Shown here one piece after another: positions 1 through 10,516 of a DNA stretch of 64,000 bases. Positions within the stretch are counted from its first letter, which is position 1; every line of letters begins with the position of its first letter. The translations under genes were made by a program, and so were the position numbers. This DNA is from Epithemia pelagica. Taxonomy: Eukaryota; Bacillariophyta; Bacillariophyceae; Surirellales; Surirellaceae. The stretch lies in NCBI GenBank assembly GCA_946965045.2, contig OX337233.1, positions 1,612,001 to 1,676,000 of the forward strand, read 5' to 3'. The notes beneath the pieces are model-generated. The model had not been told where the DNA came from and made no database searches. It saw nothing but the letters and a program-made list of their open reading frames with translations.

Positions 1-2721
1 TCACCTACGCTAGCAGAACCGTCCTCCACAAAGCCATCTATTTCCTCATCGATTGATGAAGGCTCTTCAAGTGGTGAGAAGCTCAGCAAACGATCGTCAA
101 AGAGTCGGAAAGCACAACAGGTTGGATTCTCTCCCATCCGCACCACAATCCCTGAAGAAGAAGATCCAGAAATGCCCTCCGACGAGGAAGATTTTTGTGA
201 TGACCTGGTTCGAAACACTCCCAGGGATGAGCCTGGTCGTCTCGTTCCCGTGAAATTGAAGACACATCCCACAACTAGCGTCGCCAGTGTTGTAGTTGCA
301 GGCAACGGGGAAGGACCACCTATGATGAATCTCGACGACAAAAATTCAGTTCAAATGCACACGCTCTCGGAGTTTCAGCGATTGAAGTTACAAGTTAAGC
401 TTCAGAAACATCAGGAAATGAAAGAGCGTCGAGTGCACAAAGTGGAGGATCGCTTGCAGGACGCCGAGTCATACAAGAAGCTGTGGTTAGAGTATCAGAA
501 AACGGAGCAAGACTTGGCAAAGAGAGACCAAGAAACACATATGAAACCAAGGGGACCTGGTCGAAGAAGCAACAGCTTCGATCTTTCAAACAGTGGTAGT
601 TGGTTCTTCGATTTTAGCTCGCCTGAAGCTGCATTCGATGCGTTGACAGACAACCCAGACGACAACGGTAGCCAGGCAAGTCTGTCTCTTCTTTCAGAAC
701 AATCCCTCGATGCTCAGAAAAGATACTATGCAGACAAACGGAGGCGGAGAAAGGAAAAGAAAAAACAGGGCAAGCATGAGAAACGACAGAAACGACGAGA
801 GGTTGAAGACCCAAGTAAGAACCCAATCAAGGTTCCTATGCAGCCGCCGGGACATCGTCTCGAGGGAGCTACGACACCGGACGGGTTGGCCCGTCTCAAC
901 ATGGCCAAAAGTACAGCTTCAGGAGCCACGAGGGACTATGGTCCTGTTCGCGACAACATCACAACCCCTCTAGACGTAGAGGTGTCCTTCCAAAATAGAG
1001 TTGTTGGGCCCACAGATGATGCTGGAAGTTATATTTCGGACCTAGGCGATGAATCGTGGGGTGGAGGTGTCATGGGTGGAAGCCACGCTGGAAATTCGTA
1101 TTCGAACCAACAGCACTACCCACACTCAAGCATGTCGGGAAACAATGATTACGGTGTAAAGAGACGTATACGACGTTACTCAGGATACTCACAGGGAGAT
1201 CACAAAGCAATGCAAGCAAAACTACAATCTCTGGAAAGGTCCTTAGCGCTCATGAAACAAGAAAAGGGCGATGAAAAGAGAGCCCTTTCTTGTCCAAAGC
1301 CTGAGGAACCCGAAGTACCTACAACCGCTTCTCCCATTGACGCCGCTGCAGACTCGACAGGCAACCAAGTTAAAGATGGATTGAGATCGTCACTGGATTC
1401 AGCAATATCAGCGATAGATCTCGAGAAGGTAGGGAACAGGAGGAACAGTGTCACAAATGATATCAAAACAGAAAGGGAACTTGCCAAACAAATTCACGAG
1501 GCGATACTTGCGGCCAATACTCCGACAAGGAAAACGAGGAAATCAAGCTCGCGGAAACCAAGCAACTCGAAGGCTAAACGGTCATCTTCATGTGGTGATC
1601 TCGACAAAGCAAACAAGAGTTTGTCAGCAGACGTTTTGCATCCCTCTTTGCCTAGTGATCACATTGGAGTATCTCCAAGTCTGCATCCGACAGTCAAAAT
1701 AGACTGCAAGGCAACAATAGCAAGGAGCCAAAAAGACATTGAATCGAACTCTACTTTGAATGAATCTCCTCTGCCCGTACAGGACTCAGATTCCTCACGA
1801 AGAGAAGATCTCGATCCAGGTTTCGTCAGGGCAAGTAAGGATAGTGAACTGTCTGTCGCCACCTCAACTGAGTGTTCAATTGTTGAAACTCCTACAAAGC
1901 AACATCTTGTGCATTCACCTGCTCAGTTACCCGTGTCTCGTGCTGATGATTTCGAGCAGAATGCCTCCAGTCCTCCTGCAATTGAGTCTTGCCTTCCAGA
2001 GACATCAGCAGAACTTTTCCCTTCCGTGATAAGTCCAATTCCTAAACAAGACATGGCTATGAACCACGAAGTTGTACCCCTCACCCCACCTGCAGAGGAT
2101 GTTTCAAATGACAGCGACAGTTCCAGTGCCGCTACTGGACCACTAACGGCCACTGCACCCAGAAGAAGCAAACACAGCATTGATGCGAATCAGAAAGAAC
2201 ATGATTCCCCACATATTCGTGAATCAAGTAGCGACAATTGCTCTGTGTACACGGAAGAAAAGAAAGATGACCCAGACACAGCAGGGCCATCGTCGGACTT
2301 GGATGAAATATCAAGGACTAGTTCTGTTCATGACTCAGTGATCGCTTCCATGTCTAAAGACCAGTTCCTTCGTATGTCATATGGAAATCCAGTGGCCGAT
2401 CTTGTCGCCTTCCGTCAAGAAACAGGTTGTGAAGAAAACGACAAAATCTCATTGGACAAGGTTCCCGTTGATTTGCCACAAGCCCGCACTCCAACCAAAC
2501 CATCATATGATCCGTCTAAATTCTGGTCCGAACAACTGGATGAAATTCTCCTGAAGAACATTTTCCCTCAGGGAACAAATGTTATTAACGACACGCCTCC
2601 ACCAGCTGCAGTATCTGTGACCCCAGATACAACGCCTGCGTCCGGAAAAAGGTCTCCAGGTAACATGAGTGAATTTATTGAGAGCAACAATTCCGATTAT
2701 TTCGGCGTGACTTCTGACTGA
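1..2721 (+). CDS. Hypothetical coiled-coil, low-complexity protein (5' end outside window)
   Basis: The reading frame is open from base 1, so the true start lies upstream; the first in-window ATG is at 172. About 906 codons end at TGA 2719-2721. I do not recognise the family. Visible parts: an acidic start, a Lys/Glu-rich predicted coiled coil at about 350-550, an aromatic patch (SWFFDFSSPEAAFDAL) at about 600-640, a strongly basic RRRRKEKKKQ stretch at about 740-800 that could act as a nuclear signal, a second coiled coil at about 1205-1290, then a long Ser/Thr/Pro/Asp-rich tail. No catalytic motif or membrane segment is seen. The lack of frameshifts over 2.7 kb sets it apart from the broken transposon genes downstream, so I take it to be a real host gene. 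A tRNA gene follows on the other strand. Confidence 0.75.
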   Translation, partial: SPTLAEPSSTKPSISSSIDEGSSSGEKLSKRSSKSRKAQQVGFSPIRTTIPEEEDPEMPSDEEDFCDDLVRNTPRDEPGRLVPVKLKTHPTTSVASVVVAGNGEGPPMMNLDDKNSVQMHTLSEFQRLKLQVKLQKHQEMKERRVHKVEDRLQDAESYKKLWLEYQKTEQDLAKRDQETHMKPRGPGRRSNSFDLSNSGSWFFDFSSPEAAFDALTDNPDDNGSQASLSLLSEQSLDAQKRYYADKRRRRKEKKKQGKHEKRQKRREVEDPSKNPIKVPMQPPGHRLEGATTPDGLARLNMAKSTASGATRDYGPVRDNITTPLDVEVSFQNRVVGPTDDAGSYISDLGDESWGGGVMGGSHAGNSYSNQQHYPHSSMSGNNDYGVKRRIRRYSGYSQGDHKAMQAKLQSLERSLALMKQEKGDEKRALSCPKPEEPEVPTTASPIDAAADSTGNQVKDGLRSSLDSAISAIDLEKVGNRRNSVTNDIKTERELAKQIHEAILAANTPTRKTRKSSSRKPSNSKAKRSSSCGDLDKANKSLSADVLHPSLPSDHIGVSPSLHPTVKIDCKATIARSQKDIESNSTLNESPLPVQDSDSSRREDLDPGFVRASKDSELSVATSTECSIVETPTKQHLVHSPAQLPVSRADDFEQNASSPPAIESCLPETSAELFPSVISPIPKQDMAMNHEVVPLTPPAEDVSNDSDSSSAATGPLTATAPRRSKHSIDANQKEHDSPHIRESSSDNCSVYTEEKKDDPDTAGPSSDLDEISRTSSVHDSVIASMSKDQFLRMSYGNPVADLVAFRQETGCEENDKISLDKVPVDLPQARTPTKPSYDPSKFWSEQLDEILLKNIFPQGTNVINDTPPPAAVSVTPDTTPASGKRSPGNMSEFIESNNSDYFGVTSD

Positions 2722-2896
2722 TCAATCTTCGTAATCAAGAAACCAGCAGACTAGCATTCACTGCAGGAAGTTGAATGTTAAGAAAATACTGCGTAGATTT
2801 GAACACATTTTTTTGTGGTTTACCGATAGTAACTTTTTCATCATGACGTAGATCTACTGCCAAACTAATTTCTCATAAAAAGCAAAACTGCGAGGA

Positions 2897-2970
2897 TACC
2901 GGAGGTGAGGCTCGAACTCACGACCTTGGGTTTATTAGACCCACGCTCTAACCGGCTGAGCTACACCGGC
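2897..2970 (-). tRNA. tRNA-Ile (anticodon AAT)
   Basis: The reverse strand folds as a 74-nt cloverleaf: acceptor GCCGGTG/CTCCGGT with a G-U first pair and one T-T mismatch, D stem GCTC/GAGC, anticodon stem TGGGT/ACCCA with loop CTAATAA, T stem GTGAG/CTCAC with loop TTCGAGC, and discriminator A. The anticodon AAT reads AUU (Ile) after A34 is converted to inosine. No CCA is encoded and no intron is present, which fits a eukaryotic nuclear gene. Internal A and B boxes are intact. The mismatched sixth acceptor pair slightly lowers confidence that it is functional. Confidence 0.9.
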
Positions 2971-3316
2971 CTCACAAATGCCTATTTTTCATAGATAAAT
3001 AAATGAATACGCATGCGTATGATTGATGATTGTGCTCTGATGATACTTCCAATAATAGTGTACAAATGCAACCATGGTAGTATATTCTCTTGGGCCTTGT
3101 ACTGGGGTCACTTGATTTTCACAGGGTTGATACGTATGCAGCCCACACAGTCCCACGGAATCCCAAAGGTATGGAGCGCAACCCAACTGTGAGGAGGGAT
3201 AGAAAATGCAACTTCCAAATTGTTGTGCAGTGACCTGGTTTATGTACTACATGTCTGGAAATGCAACCGGACCAACCCGTTCTCTCAAATCGACCACATG
3301 ACAGTACTCTCGGTGT
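2971..3316. other. Intergenic, nothing recognised
   Basis: About 350 bases between the tRNA and the first transposon relic. Only short shadow ORFs occur; no repeat, RNA fold or motif stands out. Confidence 0.5.
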
Positions 3317-3511
3317 ATGATCACTGAGCAGTCAGCAGCGAGAGCTAGGAGGGATCACGCATATGATCAATACTGTGGACTGAAAAAGAAGGTGATGAGA
3401 CCGAATGATAAAATAGAAAAGCAGCATCTATTAACCTTTACCATGACAAGCAAAGACTACAAACCTAGTACCATTACAAGCGTGTTGTCCTATCTGGACA
3501 ATGTGCAGTAT
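3317..3511 (+). pseudogene. Crypton-like recombinase gene, 5' fragment
   Basis: The ORF starts at ATG 3317 and runs in frame to codon TAT at 3509-3511, exactly where the Copia-1 LTR begins. Removing Copia-1 with one copy of its AGTAT duplication joins this frame directly to the ORF after 10521, so both pieces were one gene. The fragment is about 65 residues, basic at its N-terminus, with no recognisable domain of its own. Assignment to a Crypton-like tyrosine recombinase comes only from the downstream part. Confidence 0.6.
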
Positions 3512-3732
3512 TGTGAGGTTGTATATGCACCTATGCTGACATCACCTACTCTCCATCTTACTCTCGATTCACAAGATTCCTCCTCGTTCCATACGATTCA
3601 TTCTTCCAATTTATGTTCCGCATCATCTTACGTGAAATGTTCCGTATCAAGTTCCGTATCAAACTTTATTACGTACGATTAGTTTTAACAAAGTATTCTA
3701 AAGCTCACAATTTCGAAAACATACAGATCTCA
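3512..3732 (+). repeat. Copia-1 5' LTR
   Basis: 221 bp, TG...CA, matching 10296-10516 base for base by eye. The following GGTTATGAGCCC at 3733 is in the place of a primer-binding site; which tRNA it would match is not settled. Confidence 0.95.
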
Positions 3733-3865
3733 GGTTATGAGCCCAAGTGTATTGCTCTGTTTGAACGGCCGTTTGACTGAGTAACTACGCGTTAACCTCG
3801 TTTTAATTTGTCTTTGAAATTGCTAAGTTCTCACCATTGTTACCACTCGGTTTCAAGCTCAAGCA

Positions 3866-5200
3866 ATGGACGCTGAAGCTGCTAACGCTTTGGCTCAAGC
3901 CATTCAGGCTCTCGCGGCTGCGATTCCTGGTCCTCCTCCCGCAGCGGCCGCTGCTCCCGACATGGTTTCCCTGTACGAGGGAGGCACTCTTGACCTAACG
4001 TCTCGCACAGGCACTGGCTTGTTCCGCGCTGGATGTGACCCGCTGGATAGCAAGTTCACCGGGAAAGTTGAAGATCTACACCTATTCCTAGCCGACTTGC
4101 GCACTCGCGTTGAAACCTGCCATTGGAATTCGGCGACTCACGGAATTTTGGATGTTGCAGTTGGAGGTACGACCTTCAAGTTACTCGACGATTATGGAAA
4201 AGTGACCGAAGCGCAAGTTGAAGCTGCTCGTATCACGCGTTCTGCTGCGTCACACCGTACAAAACAAAACGCTCAAATGATGTATGAATGCCTCATGGCA
4301 TCCATCACCGACGAAGCCAAGTCCGCCCTCGCATCACGTGGTGACGTCGATTTCAATAATGATGGACCCAAGCTCTTCTACCATCTGGTGTCCGAGCTTT
4401 TCACTGCGACATTCTCCAACGCACAAGCTACGAGAGATAAATTGTCCGAGTTTCACCCACGACGCTTTAAGTACGACGTAACCCAGGTGAACAATTTCAT
4501 CCGTTCAGCTATCAAGACCTTGAAAGCTGCTTCTGCGACTGGTGGATCCATTACCGATCAAGAAATCTTGTATTTTCAATTCAAGGCTTATAAGAAAATC
4601 AAGGCTCCTGCGGAATGGACGTCTCACATTTTGTTTTTGGAGGCTAAAGCATCCAGCACTCCAACCTATGCTCCAGATACGCTCTACAACGAAGCGCAAG
4701 CCAAGTACAACAACTTGGTGAACTCTGGACTCTGGAAACCGTCCAATAAGACACCAGAGGAGCAAACCTTGGCCATGGTTGCTCAACAATCCAACAAGTC
4801 GTCTTCTGGTACCAAGTCGAACAAGCGCAAAGCGGAATCCAAGGCCTCAGACGCCGACAAAGATAAGAAACAGCCTCCTTTTGCTCATAAGGATGGCAAA
4901 CTCGGTGATTCGAAAGAGTGGAATGGGAAAACCTATTACTGGTGCCCAGCGAACCACAAATACTCTCATTGGCACATGCACAAGGTAGAGGATTGCAACA
5001 CCTACAAGAAGATGAAGGCTGGAGGCAGTGGCAAAAAGGAAGCACCTAAAAAGCAAATTGGTTCAGGTGTGGCCGCCGAAGTTGCTGTCGATGTGGACAA
5101 ACTCAAAAAGGGAATGGCCGCAATCCTTCCTGGTGGCGAGTTCGATACTGATGATTTGGCCGATGCTCTTGCAGCCATCATCAAGAATGGCAGTGAATGA
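3866..5200 (+). CDS. gag: Copia-1 gag-like capsid/nucleocapsid protein
   Basis: 444 codons from ATG 3866, the first ATG downstream of the LTR, to TGA 5198-5200. An Ala/Pro-rich start is followed by a capsid-like region (FTGKVEDLHLFLADL near residue 70, QEILYFQFKAYKKIKAP near 230) and a basic Lys/Ser-rich linker. The classical CCHC knuckle is absent; instead there is the arrangement YYWCPANHKYSHWHMHKVEDC near residues 355-375, which I associate with gag proteins of diatom Copia elements. It should form the particle that packages the element RNA. Gag and pol are in the same frame but separated by this TGA and a TAA at 5399-5401, so pol would need readthrough, re-initiation or splicing. Confidence 0.85.
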   Translation: MDAEAANALAQAIQALAAAIPGPPPAAAAAPDMVSLYEGGTLDLTSRTGTGLFRAGCDPLDSKFTGKVEDLHLFLADLRTRVETCHWNSATHGILDVAVGGTTFKLLDDYGKVTEAQVEAARITRSAASHRTKQNAQMMYECLMASITDEAKSALASRGDVDFNNDGPKLFYHLVSELFTATFSNAQATRDKLSEFHPRRFKYDVTQVNNFIRSAIKTLKAASATGGSITDQEILYFQFKAYKKIKAPAEWTSHILFLEAKASSTPTYAPDTLYNEAQAKYNNLVNSGLWKPSNKTPEEQTLAMVAQQSNKSSSGTKSNKRKAESKASDADKDKKQPPFAHKDGKLGDSKEWNGKTYYWCPANHKYSHWHMHKVEDCNTYKKMKAGGSGKKEAPKKQIGSGVAAEVAVDVDKLKKGMAAILPGGEFDTDDLADALAAIIKNGSE

Positions 5201-5401
5201 CTGCTACCCTCATGGGATGCATTCATGGCATTTTGGCCGTTTGTTGTTTTTCTTACGATCAAAATGAGTATTGTCGCGTTCCATGAGGTTCTTTCATGGG
5301 TCAAGCCGATTGTGAAGCTTTTCTCCACTCGAACCAAACCATTCAAAGTCGCCAACAAGCCTTTCCGGCGTTGTCCGCCCCGAACTCGAATCCACAGATA
5401 A

Positions 5402-8400
5402 AGTGTCGGTTGTTGCATCCCCGTTGATATCTCCATCAAATTACCACGAATTTTATTGTGCCTCACCGCTCTCCAAGTGGACCAAAAGATTCGGTGGATT
5501 GCTGTAAATCAGTTGCCGCAACCTGGCAAAACCAAGTCCTTCCATTTTGCTGACGTAGATTGTTGTGTCGAAACGTCACGAATCCGAGGGAGAACCAAAA
5601 AGAAGTCGTTCTTCCGCCAAGCTCAACAACTGGTATCCCTTTTTACCTTAAACAAAAATCCGTTAGTTGACTTGGCCATGAATGGAACGAATGTACAAGG
5701 CCAAGACGACCGACCTCGTACCTCCATATTTGATTCCGATGCCGACAAGTTCCTGATCGACTCAGGAGCGTCACACCATTTGTGGAAACAACGCAAAGCG
5801 TTCTCATCCTATCGTTTGCTGACAAGAGAAGAAAGAAAACAAGAAGCATTGCTTGGAGTGAATGGCGAAACTGTCATGCCTCTTGGAATTGGCACAGTCC
5901 CACTCAAGTTAGAAGACGACCTCAACAACATCCATGTTATCGAATTAAGAGATGTACGGCACTTACCTTCAGCCCCACTTAATATCTCGTACCTCCATAT
6001 TTGATTCCGATGCCGACAAGTTCCTGATCGACTCAGGAGCGTCACACCATTTGTGGAAACAACGCAAAGCGTTCTCATCCTATCGTTTGCTGACAAGAGA
6101 AGAAAGAAAACAAGAAGCATTGCTTGGAGTGAATGGCGAAACTGTCATGCCTCTTGGAATTGGCACAGTCCCACTCAAGTTAGAAGACGACCTCAACAAC
6201 ATCCATGTTATCGAATTAAGAGATGTACCGCACTTACCTTCAGCCCCACTTAATATCTCGTACCTCCATATTTGATTCCGATGCCGACAAGTTCCTGATC
6301 GACTCAGGAGCGTCACACCATTTGTGGAAACAACGCAAAGCGTTCTCATCCTATCGTTTGCTGACAAGAGAAGAAAGAAAACAAGAAGCATTGCTTGGAG
6401 TGAATGGCGAAACTGTCATGCCTCTTGGAATTGGCACAGTCCCACTCAAGTTAGAAGACGACTTCAACAACATCCATGTTATCGAATTAAGAGATGTACC
6501 GCACTTACCTTCAGCCCCACTTAATATCTCGTACCTCCATATTTGATTCCGATGCCGACAAGTTCCTGATCGACTCAGGAGCGTCACACCATTTGTGGAA
6601 ACAACGCAAAGCGTTCTCATCCTATCGTTTGCTGACAAGAGAAGAAAGAAAACAAGAAGCATTGCTTGGAGTGAATGGCGAAACTGTCATGCCTCTTGGA
6701 ATTGGCACAGTCCCACTCAAGTTAGAAGACGACCTCAACGACATCCATGTTATCGAATTAAGAGATGTACGGCACTTACCTTCAGCCCCACTTAATATCA
6801 TGGTCCCACAAGTCTTTGTGCGCCAGCGTCGCGAGGAAGGAGACACTCGTGCTCGATGTTCCATCGATGATTCAAGCATTGAGTTAGAATGGTTGAGTAC
6901 AAAAGATCAAGTGGTGAATAAATACGTACCACTCAACAAGAACAACGTCGGTATGTGCTTTACAGCCCCTGGTTTCCGTCGTTTCCGTGCATTCATGGCT
7001 CTGGCAATGCCTGCCAATCCGGTCTCCGACTCAGAAGATGAAGATGATCCTGAGCGTCCGCCTCCTGATCCTCCGCCCGATGATGAAGACCAAGAGCCCC
7101 AGCCGATTCATCCAATCCGGTCGTCACCATCCGAGGGAGTGACCACCGATTTCACCACGGATCCCAATGTCTTGCCACCTATTGTGGAAGATGAACCATT
7201 GTTGCGTTCGGACCAAGACCTCTTGATGCAATATCACGAGCGATTGGGTCACTGCTCCTTTCAACAACTGAAACAACTAGCAGAAAAGGGCGTGATCCCG
7301 AAACGGTTAGCAAAGGTTGCGCCTCCCAAATGTCCCAGCTGCCTCTATGGGAAAGCGCACAAGAAACCTTGGCGTACCCACAAGGTGGATCCGAAGATTT
7401 GCACTTCAACAGTCCCTGGCGCAGTCGTGAGCATGGATCAGTTGGAATCCCCAGTTCCTGGTCTCGTACCAACAGGAAAGGGCCAACCGACCAAGAAAAG
7501 ATTCAAAGGTGCCACAGTGTTTGTTGACCACGCGTCCAATTTGACTTACGTGCATTTAATGCACGCCATTACCACCGAAGAAACCTTGGAGGCAAAGCAC
7601 GAGTTCGAAAGATTCGCGCAACGGCATGGTGTTACCGTCCAGCATTATCATTGTGACAATGGACGATTTGCGGACAAGGAGTTTGTAAACGATGTCAAAA
7701 ACGCACTCCAAACAATTTCTTTCTGTGGCGTGGGAGCCCACCATCAGAATGGGATCGCGGAAAGGCGAATTCGAGACCTTACCGAAAGCGCAAGAACAAT
7801 GATCCTTCATGCTGCTCACAGATGGCCGAAAACCATCACAGCAAATTTGTGGCCACAAGCGGTGAAGCATGCAACGAACATTCGCAATGCACTCCTACGA
7901 AACAACAAAGCAAAATCTCCCATCTCCATCTTTTCCAACTCCAATGTGGAACCAAACACCAAACACTTTCATCCTTTTGGTTGCCCCGTTTATGTGCTCC
8001 AAGCTCCACTCCAGACAGGAAGCCCCCATCCCAAATGGGCAGAACGATCTCGAGTTGGTGTATTGTTGTGCCACTCGCCCCATCATGCTGCTTCTGTTCC
8101 TCTCATCCTGTCTACGCAAACTGGTCTTGTAAGCCCACAATTCCATTGCGTGTATGACGACAAATTCGAGACAGTGAAGAACGAACAACATGACACAAGT
8201 ATTTGGAAGCAAAAGGCGTTAGTGCACAAAGGAGATGAAAATAGATCTGACCATCTGATCTCGCGTCCCTTGACACGACGATCATGTACACAACAACAAC
8301 AACGACAACAAGAATCCAACTTACCCAACTTTGGGAACAACATCCCACAGGCCTTGCTCGAATTACCCGATCTCTTGACGGGTGCAATTCCGCAAGTACC

Positions 8401-8512
8401 TGCTGACGATCCAGCTCCTCTTCCTGATGCCAAACCCGAGCCGCAGATAGCTCCTGTTCCACCAGAAGAGATTCCACAACCATACCCAGTGGACATTGCC
8501 CCCACAGGGTAA
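5402..8512 (+). pseudogene. pol: Copia-1 pol, first part: protease and integrase
   Basis: The frame reopens after TAA 5401. The aspartic protease motif FLIDSGASHHLW lies in a 271-bp unit repeated four times (5715-6798). Copies two and three fall in other frames; copy four returns to the original frame because three units equal 813 bp. Downstream comes the gag-pre-integrase zinc module (H-H-C-C in YHERLGHCSFQQL...CPSCLYGKAHKKPW, about 7230-7370) and an integrase core with the D,D,E residues in SMDQLES, HCDNGRF and NGIAERRI (about 7430-7770). The frame ends at TAA 8510-8512, where the conserved context (PTG-stop-TRTGRQVRPP) suggests a former Gln codon, CAA to TAA. Confidence 0.85.
5715..6798 (+). 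repeat. Four-copy 271-bp tandem array covering the protease active site
   Basis: Units begin at 5715, 5986, 6257 and 6528, each with CTCGTACCTCC. They are almost identical: by eye only GTACGGCAC/GTACCGCAC, GACCTC/GACTTC and AACAAC/AACGAC vary. Each holds the protease DSGAS motif. The period is 90 codons plus one base. Confidence 0.97.
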
Positions 8513-10300
8513 ACCAGGACCGGTCGACAAGTGCGTCCCCCTTCTCGATTGTCGTTGATTGCTTATCATTGTTGTTTTGTGGCTCAGGATGTGGCCAAGA
8601 CTTTGGCCGACTATCATCCTTTGGCACTGCTGCAGATGATGAGCACCACCGCCATCAAACCCGATGTTATGCCCTTGCATATCGCTCTCCAACAAGAAGA
8701 TAGCGACAAGTTCATTCAGGCCATGGTGAAGGAACTCAAACAGCATGCCGAATTGAAGCATTGGAAGATTGTGCACAAAGCTCAAGTTCCACCCAACGCA
8801 AAACCAATCCCCATGGTTTGGTCGTTTATGCGCAAAAAGGACCCAGCTGGAGCAATCATTAAATGGAAAGCTCGCCTCTGTGCTGGAGGCCACAGACAGG
8901 TTTTTGGTGATACCTACTGGTCCACTTTTTCCCCTGTTGTTGCATGGCCAACCGTCCGGTGCATCTTCATCCTGGCGTTGATTTTGGGATGGGACATGCG
9001 ATCGATCGACTTCATTATGGCGTACACTCAAGCAAAGGTGAAGACCGATATCTTCATGCAATTGCCAAAAGGTACCACATTGCCCTGCCTTGACCCGAAT
9101 AAACACTTGCTGAAGCTCCAACAAAACTTGTATGGCTTGAAAGACGGCCAAGTGACTTGGCATGAGCACATAAAAGATGGACTCCTCAAGCAAGGCTTCA
9201 AACAATCCAACGTTGATCCCTGTTTATTCTCAAAGGGCGTCGTTCTTCTCGTCCTGTATATTGACGACGCAGCCTTCTTCTCTCCTGATCCGAAAGCCAT
9301 TGACCGAGAAGTAGCGCTGCTCCAAAAGTCCTTTGACCTGACAGACGATGGTCCACTGTTGGACTATCTTGGAGCCCGATTCATTCGACATGAAGATGGG
9401 CGCGTTGAGTTGCAACAACAGAAGTCGATCGACAACTGCTTGAATCATCTTGGTCTGGGCCTCTCTCAAGAAAATGTCAAGATGCATGACACTCCAGCCG
9501 AAGCCAATAAGATCCTACACGCGGACTCTGATGGCCCCACTCGGAAGCAAGATTGGAACTACCGTGCCGTGATTGGTTCCCTCAATTATCTTCAAGCTAT
9601 GTCTCGCCCGGATCTATCCTATGCTGTGCATCAATGTGCTAGGTTCTGTAACGATCCTAAGCTATCTCATGAGGTGGCAGTCAAACGAATTTGCCGCTAT
9701 CTACGTGCGACCCGAGATAAAGGTCTGTTCTTCCGACCGAATGTTCGTGAAGGATTCAAGTGCTACGTGGATGCTGATTGGGCTGGTAACTGGAATAAGA
9801 ATAGGCCCAATGATCCTGCTGGTGCGCTCTCGCGCACAGGCTACGTGATTATGTACGCTGGTTGTCTGCTGGTATGGGGATCCAAGATGCAGTCATTGGT
9901 AGCGCTCAGCACGACCGAAGCGGAAATTATTGCCCTCTCAACAGCCCTTCGCGAAGTCATTCATCTCCAGAATCTCTTAGAAGAATTACGTGACTCTGGT
10001 TTTCCAATTCCCTTCTCTAAGGCACAGGTTCAATGTCGCACTTTCGAAGACAACGCTGCTTGTATTGAGGTTGCTACGTCAGAGCCTAAGATCCGACCAC
10101 GAACCAAGCATCTTGCGGTTCGTCTCTTTCATTTCCGAAGTCATGTGGAGAATGGGCGTATTACCATCGAACATGTTCCCTCTCAGGAACAATTGGCTGA
10201 TATCTTTACCAAACCTTTGCCACGGGATTCGTTTCGCCGTTTACGGGATCGATTACTTAATTGGTCTTCCGATCCGGTCCCGCAGCACGAGGGAGTGTGA
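8513..10300 (+). pseudogene. pol: Copia-1 pol, second part: reverse transcriptase and RNase H
   Basis: Same frame as the integrase part, directly after the TAA at 8510-8512, so it is one polyprotein cut by a nonsense codon. It starts with the conserved Copia linker (TRTGRQVRPPSRL). The RVT_2 reverse transcriptase includes WKARLCAGGHRQ, the DFIMAYTQA block, LYGLKDGQVTWH and the catalytic YIDD (about 9258-9269). RNase H follows with the D in CYVDADWAGNW, the E in LSTTEAEIIALS and the C-terminal block HVPSQEQLADIFTKPL. The stop TGA 10298-10300 sits inside the first five bases of the 3' LTR. The only obvious defect in this half is the upstream stop. Confidence 0.85.
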
Positions 10301-10516
10301 GGTTGTATATGCACCTATGCTGACATCACCTACTCTCCATCTTACTCTCGATTCACAAGATTCCTCCTCGTTCCATACGATTCATTCTTCCAATTTATGT
10401 TCCGCATCATCTTACGTGAAATGTTCCGTATCAAGTTCCGTATCAAACTTTATTACGTACGATTAGTTTTAACAAAGTATTCTAAAGCTCACAATTTCGA
10501 AAACATACAGATCTCA
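10296..10516 (+). repeat. Copia-1 3' LTR
   Basis: 221 bp identical by eye to the 5' LTR; followed by the AGTAT duplication at 10517-10521. Confidence 0.95.

Larger units (their letters stand above)
3512..10516 (+). mobile_element. Copia-1: complete LTR retrotransposon (Ty1/Copia, diatom type)
   Basis: A 7005-bp element with 221-bp LTRs (3512-3732 and 10296-10516), each beginning TG and ending CA, with no difference between them that I can see. Perfect 5-bp target duplications AGTAT flank it (3507-3511 and 10517-10521). A purine tract GAGGGAG immediately precedes the 3' LTR. Order is gag, protease, integrase, reverse transcriptase, RNase H, which is Ty1/Copia. The identical LTRs indicate recent insertion, yet pol carries a four-copy protease array that shifts the frame and an in-frame stop, so this copy is not autonomous as read. 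Confidence 0.95.

Noticed and set aside
1200-1487. Minus-strand ORF of 95 codons with a hydrophobic start
   Set aside because: Lies wholly inside the intact coiled-coil gene and looks like an antisense shadow.
5643-6662. Several identical ORFs of 66-107 codons on both strands
   Set aside because: They are frame shadows of the 271-bp protease repeat, not separate genes.
8363-9205. 280-codon minus-strand ORF opposite the Copia-1 reverse transcriptase
   Set aside because: It is a shadow of the real plus-strand RVT_2 frame; no domain of its own.
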